Origin: Paenibacillus sp. FSL R5-0517
GTDB lineage: Bacteria; Bacillota; Bacilli; Paenibacillales; Paenibacillaceae
Assembly: GCF_037974355.1 (NCBI RefSeq)
Contig: NZ_CP150235.1
Span: 3,658,001 to 3,722,000 of the forward strand
Reading direction: 5' to 3'
DNA length: 64,000 nt
The notes beneath the pieces were generated by a model. The model worked only from the letters and a program-made list of their open reading frames with translations. It was not told the DNA's origin and did not search any database. Every line of letters begins with the position of its first letter. Position 1 is the stretch's first letter. This document shows positions 46,262-54,765 of the stretch, in pieces. The position numbers were made by a program, and so were the translations under genes.

Positions 46262-47586
46262 GTGCAGGGCTGCGTTTCATTAATGTATGCCTTCCGCACC
46301 GGAAAGACCTTGGTCTTTATGAACTAAAGGCGGAGGTTGGAAAATGGGTTAGCATCCGTCGGCAAGATGATTTCCTTGATGCATGGGAAAGCGGCGCTTC
46401 CCGTCTGATGGTCCCGCATCAGGCTGGATCGGATCTGAAACGGCTCGCAGACGCAGATTGCATCGATCTGCAGGGCGGCATGATGCTTCCTGGCCTGGTT
46501 GACTGTCATATGCATCTGGATAAGGCCTTCTCGCTTGAGCAGGTGTCGAATCGATCCGGTACACTTCATGAAGCTATTCTTAATTACAGCCAGGCTGTAC
46601 AGACATTCAGCAAGGAGCAGTTAGCGGAACGCATGCTGACGGCTGCCAGAATGGCACTGAGCTACGGGACCACGACCATAAGGAGCCACCTCGACTTCCC
46701 TGTTCATTTGGGGAGAGAGGTGGCCTTTCGGACAATTGAGGCAGCCTTGGAAGTACGGGAGAAGTTGAAGGGTAATCTGGCTATCCAATATGCGCTCATG
46801 GTTCCGTTCCGTGGCAATCATGAAGCTGCGGATGAGGCCATCGAGGAAGCACTGCGGATGGGAATTGATGTACTTGGCGGAGCCCCTCATCTGGCAGACG
46901 ACTCTGAAAGAGAGATTAGCAGGATTTTTCGGTTAGCAGAACGTTTTGGCGTACCCATTGATCTGCATGCTGATGAAAGTGATCATCCCGGAAAAAAAAC
47001 CGTGCTGAGCATCGCTGAGCATACGATTCGCTACGGTTATCAGGGCAGAGTGACGGCAGATCATCTGTGCTCATTGTCCGCAATGACGGAAAAAGATGCA
47101 CAGCATGTGATGGCGAAGATGAAGGAAGCCGGTCTGAACGCGGTAACGCTGCCTGCGGTGAACCTGTATCTTCAAGGACGGGAAGATCGCGGCCTGGTAA
47201 GACGGGGTACAACACGCATTCGCGAGCTGCTTGCAGAAGGCATTCCGCTTGCTGCGGCCTCCGACAATATCCAAGACCCATTCCATCCGTTCGGCCGCGG
47301 GGATTTGATACAGATCGCCCAAATCACATCATATGCTGCCCATATGGGCAGTGAACGGGATTTCGTACAGCTGCTGCGGATGATCACGGATATACCTGCT
47401 GAAATCACGGGCTGCGACGAGTATGGAATAGAAGAAGGGCATGACTGCAACTTTGTTGTCACGGATGCTTCGGATGTGACGCAGCTGCTATCAGGTACAA
47501 AAATGAGTCGCTGGGTGTATGCCTCCGGCAGATGGCAGTCTGCTTTGCATACCGCTCAGGCATTCACGTCTGAACTGGTAACATGA
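46258..47586 (+). CDS. Cytosine-deaminase-like amidohydrolase (CodA/AtzC type)
   Basis: The 442-residue metal-dependent hydrolase has H84 and H86 in PGLVDCHMHLDKAF, H237 in DLHADESDHPG, the later HLCSLSA His, and D336 in AAASDNIQDPFHPFGRGD, all characteristic of the CodA/AtzC subgroup. These enzymes remove an amino or alkylamino group from a pyrimidine or triazine ring. It starts at an ATG overlapping the cupin stop. This is the strongest hint that the cluster acts on an N-heterocycle. Exact ring and leaving group are not predictable. Confidence 0.92.
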   Translation: MSAGLRFINVCLPHRKDLGLYELKAEVGKWVSIRRQDDFLDAWESGASRLMVPHQAGSDLKRLADADCIDLQGGMMLPGLVDCHMHLDKAFSLEQVSNRSGTLHEAILNYSQAVQTFSKEQLAERMLTAARMALSYGTTTIRSHLDFPVHLGREVAFRTIEAALEVREKLKGNLAIQYALMVPFRGNHEAADEAIEEALRMGIDVLGGAPHLADDSEREISRIFRLAERFGVPIDLHADESDHPGKKTVLSIAEHTIRYGYQGRVTADHLCSLSAMTEKDAQHVMAKMKEAGLNAVTLPAVNLYLQGREDRGLVRRGTTRIRELLAEGIPLAAASDNIQDPFHPFGRGDLIQIAQITSYAAHMGSERDFVQLLRMITDIPAEITGCDEYGIEEGHDCNFVVTDASDVTQLLSGTKMSRWVYASGRWQSALHTAQAFTSELVT

Positions 47587-47643
47587 TTAGCAACAAACAG
47601 GAATTACCCTCAGTTGAACATAGAAGAGAAAGAAGGTGGCAAG

Positions 47644-49224
47644 ATGGTTCCACAAGTCACAGGCACACAGACGATGGTAGTCAGCCCTCACTCTTTGGCC
47701 AGCGCGGCAGGATCGCGTATTTTGCAGCAGGGAGGTAACGCCTTTGATGCCGCCGTGGCGGTGAGCGCCTGTCTTGCCGTCGTATACCCCCATATGACGG
47801 GACTGGGAGGTGATTCCTTCTGGCTGACCTATAGCACCGAAGAGAGAAAGGTCAGGGCATATAACGCGAGTGGACGTTCGGGCAGTCGGATTACCGCGGC
47901 CTGCTTTGCCGGCAAATCAGCCATCCCGCAGCGGGGACCCCGAAGCGTCATTACCGTGCCGGGTATGGTGGACGGTTGGGATGCCATATTACAGGAATAT
48001 GGTACGAAGACGCTGGCGGAGGTGCTTGAGCCCGCGATCCGTTATGCGCTGGAAGGCTTCCCGCTATCGCCGGACCAGCATGTCAATACGGCTGAGCGTT
48101 TCGATGTGCTGGCAGCTTATCCACAGACTGCCGCCATCTATCTGCCTGGAGGCAAGGTCCCGGAGCAAGGCAGCCGCTTTGTGCAGTCTGCTTTGGGACG
48201 CAGCCTGCTCCAGGTTGCGGATCAGGGTCGAGATGTATTTTATTCAGGCAGTGTTGGTCAGGAGATTGTTCGCGCACTTAAGGAGCAGGGAGGTCTACTG
48301 ACACTGGAGGACTTTGCGAGACACAGAGGTGAATGGGCGGAGCCGATCAAAGGAAGTTACCGAGGACTTGATCTTTATCAGGTCCCGCCGAATTCACAGG
48401 GCTTTACCGGTATAATGGCGCTTCAAATTATAGAACAGTTTGATTTGGAGAATATAGAGCACGGTTCCTATGAGTACTATCACTTGCTCGTGGAGGCGCT
48501 GAAGCTGAGCTTCCGTGACCGTGATCGTTATTTGACAGACCCACAATTTTCCTCCATTCCGTTGGACCGACTGCTATCCAAATCCTATGCTGCGAAGCTG
48601 GCGGCCTGCATCGATATGGAGCGAGCTCTGCCCATGGATACCCAGCCGGTAGGTCATGATACGGCATATGCGGCGGTAGTAGACAGCGAGGGTAATGCTG
48701 TGTCATTTATCCAAAGTCTCTATTTTGAATTCGGCTCGGCTGTGGTTGGGGGAGACACCGGTATATTGCTACAGAACCGAGGCTCATTCTTCTCCCTTGA
48801 TCCGTCGCATGTGAACAGGCTAGAACCGGACAAAAGAACCTTTCATACGCTGATGCCGGCGATGGCTTGCCGTGATGGGAAGCCATATATTTTGTACGGT
48901 ACCCAGGGAGGAGAAGGTCAGCCCCAGACTCAGACCGCGCTGCTGACTCGCATGGTGGACTATGGTATGACTCCCCAGACCGCTGTGCGTGAACCCCGCT
49001 GGGTGTGGGGAAGAACGTGGGGAGAGGCAACACAAGAATTGAGAGTGGAGGGCCGAATCGCGGCAGAAGTGCAGCAGCGTTTAAAGCTAGCCGGACACAA
49101 GGTAAACACAGTTGAAGAGTTTGCTAGAGTCATGGGACATGCGCATGCCATTATGATCGATGACAATGGTTTCCTGCTCGGAGGCACAGACCCCCGCTGC
49201 GATGGTGCGGCTATCGGATGGTAA
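47644..49224 (+). CDS. Gamma-glutamyltransferase-family Ntn hydrolase
   Basis: The 526-residue protein is a GGT-family proenzyme. The likely autoprocessing nucleophile is T340 in GHDTAYAAVVDSEGNAVSF, which splits a large N-terminal and a small C-terminal chain. HSLASAAGSRILQQGGNAFD, MTGLGGDSFWLTY and YGTQGGEGQPQTQ are family motifs. There is no signal peptide, unlike secreted GGT. It may therefore be a cytoplasmic amidohydrolase like HpxW, which splits oxamate in purine catabolism. The start at 47644 follows AGAAGGTGG. It is the last gene of the cluster and is followed by a terminator. Confidence 0.92.
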   Translation: MVPQVTGTQTMVVSPHSLASAAGSRILQQGGNAFDAAVAVSACLAVVYPHMTGLGGDSFWLTYSTEERKVRAYNASGRSGSRITAACFAGKSAIPQRGPRSVITVPGMVDGWDAILQEYGTKTLAEVLEPAIRYALEGFPLSPDQHVNTAERFDVLAAYPQTAAIYLPGGKVPEQGSRFVQSALGRSLLQVADQGRDVFYSGSVGQEIVRALKEQGGLLTLEDFARHRGEWAEPIKGSYRGLDLYQVPPNSQGFTGIMALQIIEQFDLENIEHGSYEYYHLLVEALKLSFRDRDRYLTDPQFSSIPLDRLLSKSYAAKLAACIDMERALPMDTQPVGHDTAYAAVVDSEGNAVSFIQSLYFEFGSAVVGGDTGILLQNRGSFFSLDPSHVNRLEPDKRTFHTLMPAMACRDGKPYILYGTQGGEGQPQTQTALLTRMVDYGMTPQTAVREPRWVWGRTWGEATQELRVEGRIAAEVQQRLKLAGHKVNTVEEFARVMGHAHAIMIDDNGFLLGGTDPRCDGAAIGW

Positions 49225-49363
49225 AGCAGAATCAAGTGAAAGGTCTGAGTGTATGCCGCCCAGGCTTTTATTATGGCTTTAGCCAGTTGAGTGCGCGAAA
49301 CAAAAACCACCTGCTATGCGGGTGGAGGGATTGAGGGTTTGACCACTAAGATCATTCCGATAC

Positions 49364-49388
49364 AAACCCGCTCTAGGCGCGTTTTTTT
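49364..49388 (+). terminator. Terminator of the transport/hydrolase cluster
   Basis: AAACCCGC pairs with GCGCGTTT (one mismatch) over a TCTAG loop and is followed by more T. A small extra hairpin, CCACCTG with CGGGTGG (49307-49325), lies between it and the last gene. Confidence 0.65.
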
Positions 49389-49396
49389 CAATTTAA

Positions 49397-49440
49397 AGGG
49401 TCAAGTTCATGTCCTTGGTCAGGCACATGAATTTGACCCT
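49397..49440. repeat. Near-perfect inverted repeat after the cluster
   Basis: AGGGTCAAGTTCATGTCC (from 49397) is complementary to GGCACATGAATTTGACCCT (to 49440) with very few mismatches over 18 bases. No T-tract follows. The rest of 49225-49547 holds no recognisable gene. Confidence 0.7.
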
Positions 49441-49547
49441 TATAGCCGTTGACTACACAGAGAGCCTACTCCCGCTACTCTGGTGAATGGGACTGGGAAA
49501 CTGTATATAACTTACGGAATACTCAGAAACTGCTCGGGTAAAATGGT

Positions 49548-50276
49548 TTACCAAGGCACAACTCCATTTTCATCAAAAAATCTACCGGTTGGACCATCAT
49601 TATTGATTGTGGCGAGCTTAACTACACTGGAAGCTGCTTGTTCGACTGTGCGATAGCCATTATTACCATTTAAATCGGTAGCTGTAAATCCAGGGCAAAC
49701 CGAGTTGATTTTAATAGGAGTATCTCTTAATTCTTTAGCAAAGAAAACAGTTAAAGCATTTACAGCCGTTTTGGAACTATTATAGGCGAGCGAATTCACA
49801 TTATAAAATTCCGACGTTGGGTCTGAATTCAAAGTTAAGGAACCTAATCCGCTGGAAAGATTTACGATTCTTCCGGCAGAAGATTTTTGGAGCAAGGGAA
49901 GTAATGATTTCGTGACAGAAAATACGCCGAAAACGTTTGTCTCAAAAGTATTCTTGAGAACGGACAGTTCCAGTTCACTTGGAGAGGTGGTGCCTTCAAA
50001 AAACACGCCTGCATTATTAATCAAGATATCAAGGTATCCATATTCTTGTTCAATCCATTCTACTGCGGAGAGAATGGAGCTGGGTTTTGTGACATCAAGA
50101 ACCACCGTTTTAGCTTTAATGTTCTCCGTTTCCAAGTGCATTACGGCCTCTTGTCCTTTTTCTTCGCTTCTTGCTCCTATTAAAATCTCATACCCCATGT
50201 TTCCCAATTGTCTTGCTGTCTCAAAACCAATACCCTTATTGCCACCTGTAATTAATACGATCTTGGATTTATTCAT
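49548..50276 (-). CDS. Short-chain dehydrogenase/reductase (carbonyl-reductase-like)
   Basis: The 242-residue enzyme is a classical SDR: ITGGNKGIGFETARQLG for cofactor binding, ARSEEKGQEA suggesting NADPH, ILINNAGVFFEG, VNLSSGLGSLTL with the catalytic Ser and LAYNSSKTAVNAL with Tyr and Lys. The insert between Ser and Tyr recalls the carbonyl reductase group. GGGAGG precedes the start. It is divergent from an HxlR regulator and is probably its target. Confidence 0.93.
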   Translation of the reverse strand: MNKSKIVLITGGNKGIGFETARQLGNMGYEILIGARSEEKGQEAVMHLETENIKAKTVVLDVTKPSSILSAVEWIEQEYGYLDILINNAGVFFEGTTSPSELELSVLKNTFETNVFGVFSVTKSLLPLLQKSSAGRIVNLSSGLGSLTLNSDPTSEFYNVNSLAYNSSKTAVNALTVFFAKELRDTPIKINSVCPGFTATDLNGNNGYRTVEQAASSVVKLATINNDGPTGRFFDENGVVPW

Positions 50277-50427
50277 AAGATTGCCTCCCTAATCTGTTTT
50301 CTAAAACCTGTACCTACGAAAATATATTTAATTCTTATAGTTGTGACTGCCATTAAGATTCTCTCATTGTACCCATGATATATCTCCTTTCATTTTTGAT
50401 ATAGTTAATATAGTGGAAATGATTGAG

Positions 50428-50437
50428 ACTTATAAGT
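50428..50437. promoter_or_regulatory. ACTTATAAGT palindrome, candidate HxlR operator
   Basis: This perfect 10-base palindrome lies 38 bases before the HxlR start and within the gap shared with the divergent SDR gene. Its ACTTA half-site resembles those of YodB/CatR-type regulators (from memory). Confidence 0.45.
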
Positions 50438-50474
50438 ACGCACATTTTTGTAACTTAATGAATGGAGTGGCAAT

Positions 50475-50819
50475 ATGGGATATGGATTAAAAAATTATGG
50501 GGATTGCAGTGAAGAGGTTATAAAGGCTTGTCCTGTTGAAATGGTTTTACATATGATAGGAGGAAAATGGAAGGGAATCATTATCGACATTTTATCCGAA
50601 AAATCGGTCAGATTTAATGAACTTAAACGATTAATACCAGGGATTACACAACGGATGTTGACTTTACAGCTCAGGGAACTTGAGGCGGATGGAATTGTGA
50701 AGAGGATAGTAGATGATACTGTGCCACCCAAAGTAGAATACTCCCTCACTGAACAAGGAAATAAATTGTCGAGTATCATCGATTCTATAAGAGTATGGGG
50801 AAAAGAGTTTCAATCCTAA
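50475..50819 (+). CDS. HxlR-family winged-helix regulator
   Basis: The 114-residue protein has the HxlR core MIGGKWKGIIIDILSEKSVR, the recognition helix region ITQRMLTLQLRELEADGIV and the wing PPKVEYSLTEQG. Two Cys lie near the N-terminus (GDCSEE and KACPVEM), the second in the position used for redox sensing in YodB/HypR-like proteins. It is divergent from the SDR gene, so it probably represses that gene until a reactive carbonyl, quinone or disulfide stress occurs. Confidence 0.93.
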   Translation: MGYGLKNYGDCSEEVIKACPVEMVLHMIGGKWKGIIIDILSEKSVRFNELKRLIPGITQRMLTLQLRELEADGIVKRIVDDTVPPKVEYSLTEQGNKLSSIIDSIRVWGKEFQS

Positions 50820-51209
50820 GTCTGCGATCGGGAAGTCTTAATGGATAGCCGCATCGAAAAAAAATCCTAGGCGTCTCCACTTTTCACCGCGCTGCATAGC
50901 GAGATTCGATTCAGAAGTTTTGGTTCTGGGCGGACTGCAACTCTAATGTTGGAATGCCTGAATCACTGAACCAAAAAGGCTTTTGTTCCCTAAGGGATCA
51001 CCAAGCACGATTAGTTTATGGCCACACGAGAGTAGGGAATCAACACCTGATGATCCTGCGCCCAGAAAAATGGTTTGTCTCCCCAATAGAGAAGATGAGT
51101 CAAGGAATGAAGGATTGACAGGCATTATGCGGTTGTTTATTGTACTTATATGTGTAAAAATATATTTTATATATAAAAATATAATGAATGAATTGGTGAT
51201 GTGATTATC
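50820..51209. other. Intergenic region before the second glycan locus
   Basis: The 390 bases after the HxlR gene contain no gene I can support. Open frames on both strands have no ribosome-binding site and no recognisable domains. The last 60 bases are extremely AT-rich (TATATTTTATATATAAAA near 51161-51178). A similar AT-rich stretch recurs before 52513, so both may hold operators of the GntR-type regulator. Confidence 0.4.
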
Positions 51210-52346
51210 ATGAGTACGAATGATAGAATACCGTTGTACCAACAAATTCAAGACTACATCCGCAAATTCATTGCTTCCGAAAATATGAAGCCGGGTGATC
51301 GAATACCGACAGAGAAGGAACTCATGGATCGATTTAACGTTAGCAAAATTACAGTTGTGAATGCCCTGACAGGCTTGGCTAACGAGAAATTGATTGCACG
51401 CGTCCCGGGGAAAGGAAGCTTTGTCGCGGAAGGCACAGATGCAACAGACACCGCAATTTCTGAATCTCCGGCAGTAAAGGGAGGCAGATCGAGTACAAGA
51501 ATGATTGGGGTGATCATGCCTACGATTCACGACTACTTTGCGATTCGACTCATCGAAGGAATCGAGCAGTCACTCAATCAGGAAGGTTATCGCAGCATGA
51601 TCATGCTGACGCATGGCAACATCGAGAAAGAAAAGGATGCGATCAGGGAGTTAAAGGCACTTGGAACTGAGGGGCTGTTAATCTTTCCTGTGGATGAAGG
51701 TAACTATAACGAGGAGATTCTCGGCATGAAGTTATCCGGCTTCCCTTTTTTACTGATTGACCGATATTTGCCTGGCGTCGAAACCCATTACATTGCGGCT
51801 GATGGAAGGTTGGGCGTGAGGCTGGCCGTTGAACATCTATGGGAGCTTGGACATCGTGATATAGCGATCTGCTCGGATTCTCCATTGCAAACCGTCACTG
51901 TCCAGGAGCGGATTGATGGTTATATTGAAGCACTGAAGGATAAAGAAGCATTGATTAACCCTGCACATATGATTACAGATTTCAAACCGCTGTCTGTTCT
52001 GAAAGACGCCGAAGCCCATCCGTTGTACCGATATATCAGCAACAAAATGGTGACTGCTTATATATCGCTGAATGGCAGGCTGGGGGTTCAGATCTATCAA
52101 ATGGCCAAGCAAGCCGGTCTTCGCATTCCCGAAGATGTATCGATTGTAAGCTTTGATGACCCCACTTCCATCGTGGAGGAATTCAGTATTTTTACACATG
52201 TAAAGCAATTTGAGAGAGAGATGGGAATCCGAGCAGGCAACCAGCTTCTAGAAGTCATTCGGAATAGCCGCGAGATTACGGGCTTCAGCAAAATTCTGAT
52301 TGAACCTGAACTTGTCGTTCGTCAAACGACTGGAAGATGTCCCTAA
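51210..52346 (+). CDS. GntR-type regulator with LacI-like sugar-binding domain (AraR-like)
   Basis: The 378-residue protein joins an N-terminal GntR winged helix (IPLYQQIQDYIRKFIASE, GDRIPTEKELMDRFNVSK, GKGSFVAEG) to a LacI/periplasmic-binding-like effector domain (MIGVIMPTIHDYFAIRLIEG, HLWELGHRDIAIC, ISLNGRLGVQIYQMAKQAG, VSIVSFDD). This layout is that of AraR and relatives, which release DNA on binding a sugar. The ATG at 51210 is preferred over GTG at 51201. It precedes the second glycan locus by a terminator and is probably its local regulator. The sugar inducer is unknown. Confidence 0.92.
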   Translation: MSTNDRIPLYQQIQDYIRKFIASENMKPGDRIPTEKELMDRFNVSKITVVNALTGLANEKLIARVPGKGSFVAEGTDATDTAISESPAVKGGRSSTRMIGVIMPTIHDYFAIRLIEGIEQSLNQEGYRSMIMLTHGNIEKEKDAIRELKALGTEGLLIFPVDEGNYNEEILGMKLSGFPFLLIDRYLPGVETHYIAADGRLGVRLAVEHLWELGHRDIAICSDSPLQTVTVQERIDGYIEALKDKEALINPAHMITDFKPLSVLKDAEAHPLYRYISNKMVTAYISLNGRLGVQIYQMAKQAGLRIPEDVSIVSFDDPTSIVEEFSIFTHVKQFEREMGIRAGNQLLEVIRNSREITGFSKILIEPELVVRQTTGRCP

Positions 52347-52368
52347 TCATATATGAATGCTTAAATTT

Positions 52369-52405
52369 AAGTCTTTTCCGTAGATGTACGGAAAAGACTT
52401 TTTTA
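52369..52405 (+). terminator. Terminator after the GntR/LacI-type regulator
   Basis: AAGTCTTTTCCGTA pairs perfectly with TACGGAAAAGACTT across GATG and is followed by T residues. Confidence 0.92.
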
Positions 52406-52512
52406 TTTTTATAAAAACATATTGAATATATTCTTAATATATATTATATTTTGTAAAATGGTGAATATTTACAACGAAAGACCAATCCAACAGGGGCAGG
52501 GAGGTCATAGCT

Positions 52513-54738
52513 GTGGTTAGAGATCGGAAAGAAGAACGAACCGGATTCCAGGAATCAGCACCCTATCATCCTGATTATGATCTGCAAACGGATTTTGTCA
52601 TGGTCTATGGAATGGACGATACGATGCCGCAACGTATTCAGGAATGGAAGGATAAAGGGTACGTGGTTCATTTAATGACAGGAGTAGCATGGGGGACCTA
52701 TAACGACTATCTGGACGGGGAAATAGACGGGGAAACGCACTGGGATGAAGCCCAGATGGATCGCGATGGCGAGATGATTGTACATGGGAAGGAACCTATT
52801 ATTCCTTACATGGTCCCAACGGTTTCCTTTGGTAAATATATCGCTGAACGCATCCGTGCAGCTGTTGATTCTGGCGTGGAGGCGATCCATCTGGAGGAGC
52901 CTGAATTCTGGGTAAATGGGGGGTACTCGGAATCGTTTAAGAGAGAATGGCAGTTGTACTACAAAGAACCCTGGAGTCCGCCTCAATCCTCACCCGATGC
53001 ACAGTTTCGGGCTTCCAAATTGAAAGCGTATTTATACACACGTGTGTTAGACCGATTGTGTACCGAGATGAAAGATTACGCTCTGAAACGTTACAATCGC
53101 ATCTTACGATTCTACGTTCCGACCCACAGCCTGATCAATTATACGCAGTGGCGCATTGTTAGCCCGCAGTCTCGATTGATAGAGCTTCCCTCCGTAGATG
53201 GATATATTGCACAAATCTGGACCGGGACATCACGAACACCGAACGTGTATGAAGGGGTGCGCAAAGAACGCACTTTTGAAACCGCTTACTTGGAATATGG
53301 TGTCATGCAAGAGCTTGTGCGGAGTACAGACAGACGAATGTGGTTTCTGCATGACCCTATCGAGGACAATCCGAATTATACATGGGCCGACTATAAACAG
53401 AACTACCTGAAGACCGTTGCTGCTTCCCTGCTTCATCCCGGGGTTTCCCATTACGAGGTCGCACCTTGGCCGCGAAGAATTTTCAAAGGAACTTATCCTT
53501 CCGATGAAGGCACGCATAAAGAGCGGATTCCACCTGACTATGCAACGACATTGCTGCATGTGATGCACACACTTGGAAATATGGATCAAGATAATATCGA
53601 AACAGAAGGTGAATCTCCCCGCATTGGTGTATTAATTGCCGACTCAGCAATGTTTCAGCGCATGAAGCCTGAGCCGGAAGCACCGAATGCAGGAAAGTAT
53701 GTCGGCACAGATCCGGAAGGTTTTCAAGAGGATGGCGACACGGAGCTGCTGGATTTCTCTCCATTCTATGGGCTTGCCCTGCCATTGCTTAAACACGGAA
53801 TACCTGTGAGACCCGTCCAGCTTGATAATGTGAGGCGCTATCCACATTACTTGGCTCCATATCGTGTTCTGCTGTTGAGTTATGAGTACATGAAGCCGGA
53901 GCACTCCGATATCCATTATGCACTGGCCCAATGGGTACAGGATGGTGGTGCATTGATTTATGTGGGAGACGACAGCGACCCCTATCACAACATCCGGGCT
54001 TGGTGGAATGATGACCAGCGCAGGGAAAGCACGCATACCATATATCCCTCACCACGCGAGCACTTGTTTGAACAGCTAGGGCTTAAGTTAGAACAGGAAG
54101 GGATTCATCCTGTGGGCAAAGGGGCGATGTATTGGCTTCCTGTACATCCGGCTGCATGTGCGTCAAGTAAAGCGAGTGCAGATCAACTTCGCCAGACTGT
54201 GAAAGAAACATGGGAGAGACTACAGGATACCAACTTCCGTTGGGAAGCCAAGCATTATTTTAAAATTAAACGTGGGCCCTACATCATAGCCTCTGTCCTG
54301 GAAGAGTCCATATCCGAAGAACCACTGATTATCCCAGGTCCGGTGGTGGACTTGTTCGATCCTGACCTGCATGTTCGGCAAGAAGTAAGGTTGGCTCCTG
54401 GTGAGCAAGCACTGTTATACGACATTACGGCCGGAAGGCCACAGCAAGACAAGGTGAGCCTGATCTCTGCCTCTTCCAGAATTGAAGATCTGACGATAAC
54501 GAATACAGGTTTTCAATGTGTAGCCAAGGGTCCGACCAACATGCAGGCCACCGCCAGATTCTATTGCCCATTTGAACCCATATCCGTTTGCAGTATAGAT
54601 CAACACCAGACTGTGCTTGCCGAATGGAAATGGGATTCAAAATCGAAAACCGTACTGCTGAACTATGGGCATGGCAGCAAGAACAAGGTGGAGATTCAAG
54701 TAAGGTGGGATCATGAGAATGCAAAAGCAAAAACTTGA
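52513..54738 (+). CDS. Uncharacterised protein with glycoside-hydrolase-like layout
   Basis: I do not recognise the family of this 741-residue protein. Residues about 25-330 look like a (beta/alpha)8 barrel: YVVHLMTGVAWGTYNDY, VEAIHLEEPEFWVNGG (two acidic residues after a beta strand, as in clan-A glycosidases), YVPTHSLINY, and LRFYVPTH. Residues about 360-520 resemble a class-I-amidotransferase-like domain like the trimerisation domain of GH42 (RIGVLIADSAMF, APYRVLLLSYEYMKPE, WVQDGGALIYVGDDSDP). The C-terminus is beta-rich. No signal peptide. GTG is the start, with AGGGAGG seven bases upstream. It is 27 bases before the GH38 gene, so it is likely a partner glycosidase. Confidence 0.7.
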   Translation: MVRDRKEERTGFQESAPYHPDYDLQTDFVMVYGMDDTMPQRIQEWKDKGYVVHLMTGVAWGTYNDYLDGEIDGETHWDEAQMDRDGEMIVHGKEPIIPYMVPTVSFGKYIAERIRAAVDSGVEAIHLEEPEFWVNGGYSESFKREWQLYYKEPWSPPQSSPDAQFRASKLKAYLYTRVLDRLCTEMKDYALKRYNRILRFYVPTHSLINYTQWRIVSPQSRLIELPSVDGYIAQIWTGTSRTPNVYEGVRKERTFETAYLEYGVMQELVRSTDRRMWFLHDPIEDNPNYTWADYKQNYLKTVAASLLHPGVSHYEVAPWPRRIFKGTYPSDEGTHKERIPPDYATTLLHVMHTLGNMDQDNIETEGESPRIGVLIADSAMFQRMKPEPEAPNAGKYVGTDPEGFQEDGDTELLDFSPFYGLALPLLKHGIPVRPVQLDNVRRYPHYLAPYRVLLLSYEYMKPEHSDIHYALAQWVQDGGALIYVGDDSDPYHNIRAWWNDDQRRESTHTIYPSPREHLFEQLGLKLEQEGIHPVGKGAMYWLPVHPAACASSKASADQLRQTVKETWERLQDTNFRWEAKHYFKIKRGPYIIASVLEESISEEPLIIPGPVVDLFDPDLHVRQEVRLAPGEQALLYDITAGRPQQDKVSLISASSRIEDLTITNTGFQCVAKGPTNMQATARFYCPFEPISVCSIDQHQTVLAEWKWDSKSKTVLLNYGHGSKNKVEIQVRWDHENAKAKT

Positions 54739-54765
54739 TGAACGAGAGGAGAGAACACAATTATT

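Noticed and set aside
50943..51530. 195-codon minus-strand frame opposite the GntR/LacI-type gene and the gap before it
   Set aside because: No start signal and no domain; half of it is antisense to a well-supported gene. The part in the gap (IFLGAGSSGVDSLLSCG) is suggestive but matches nothing I know.
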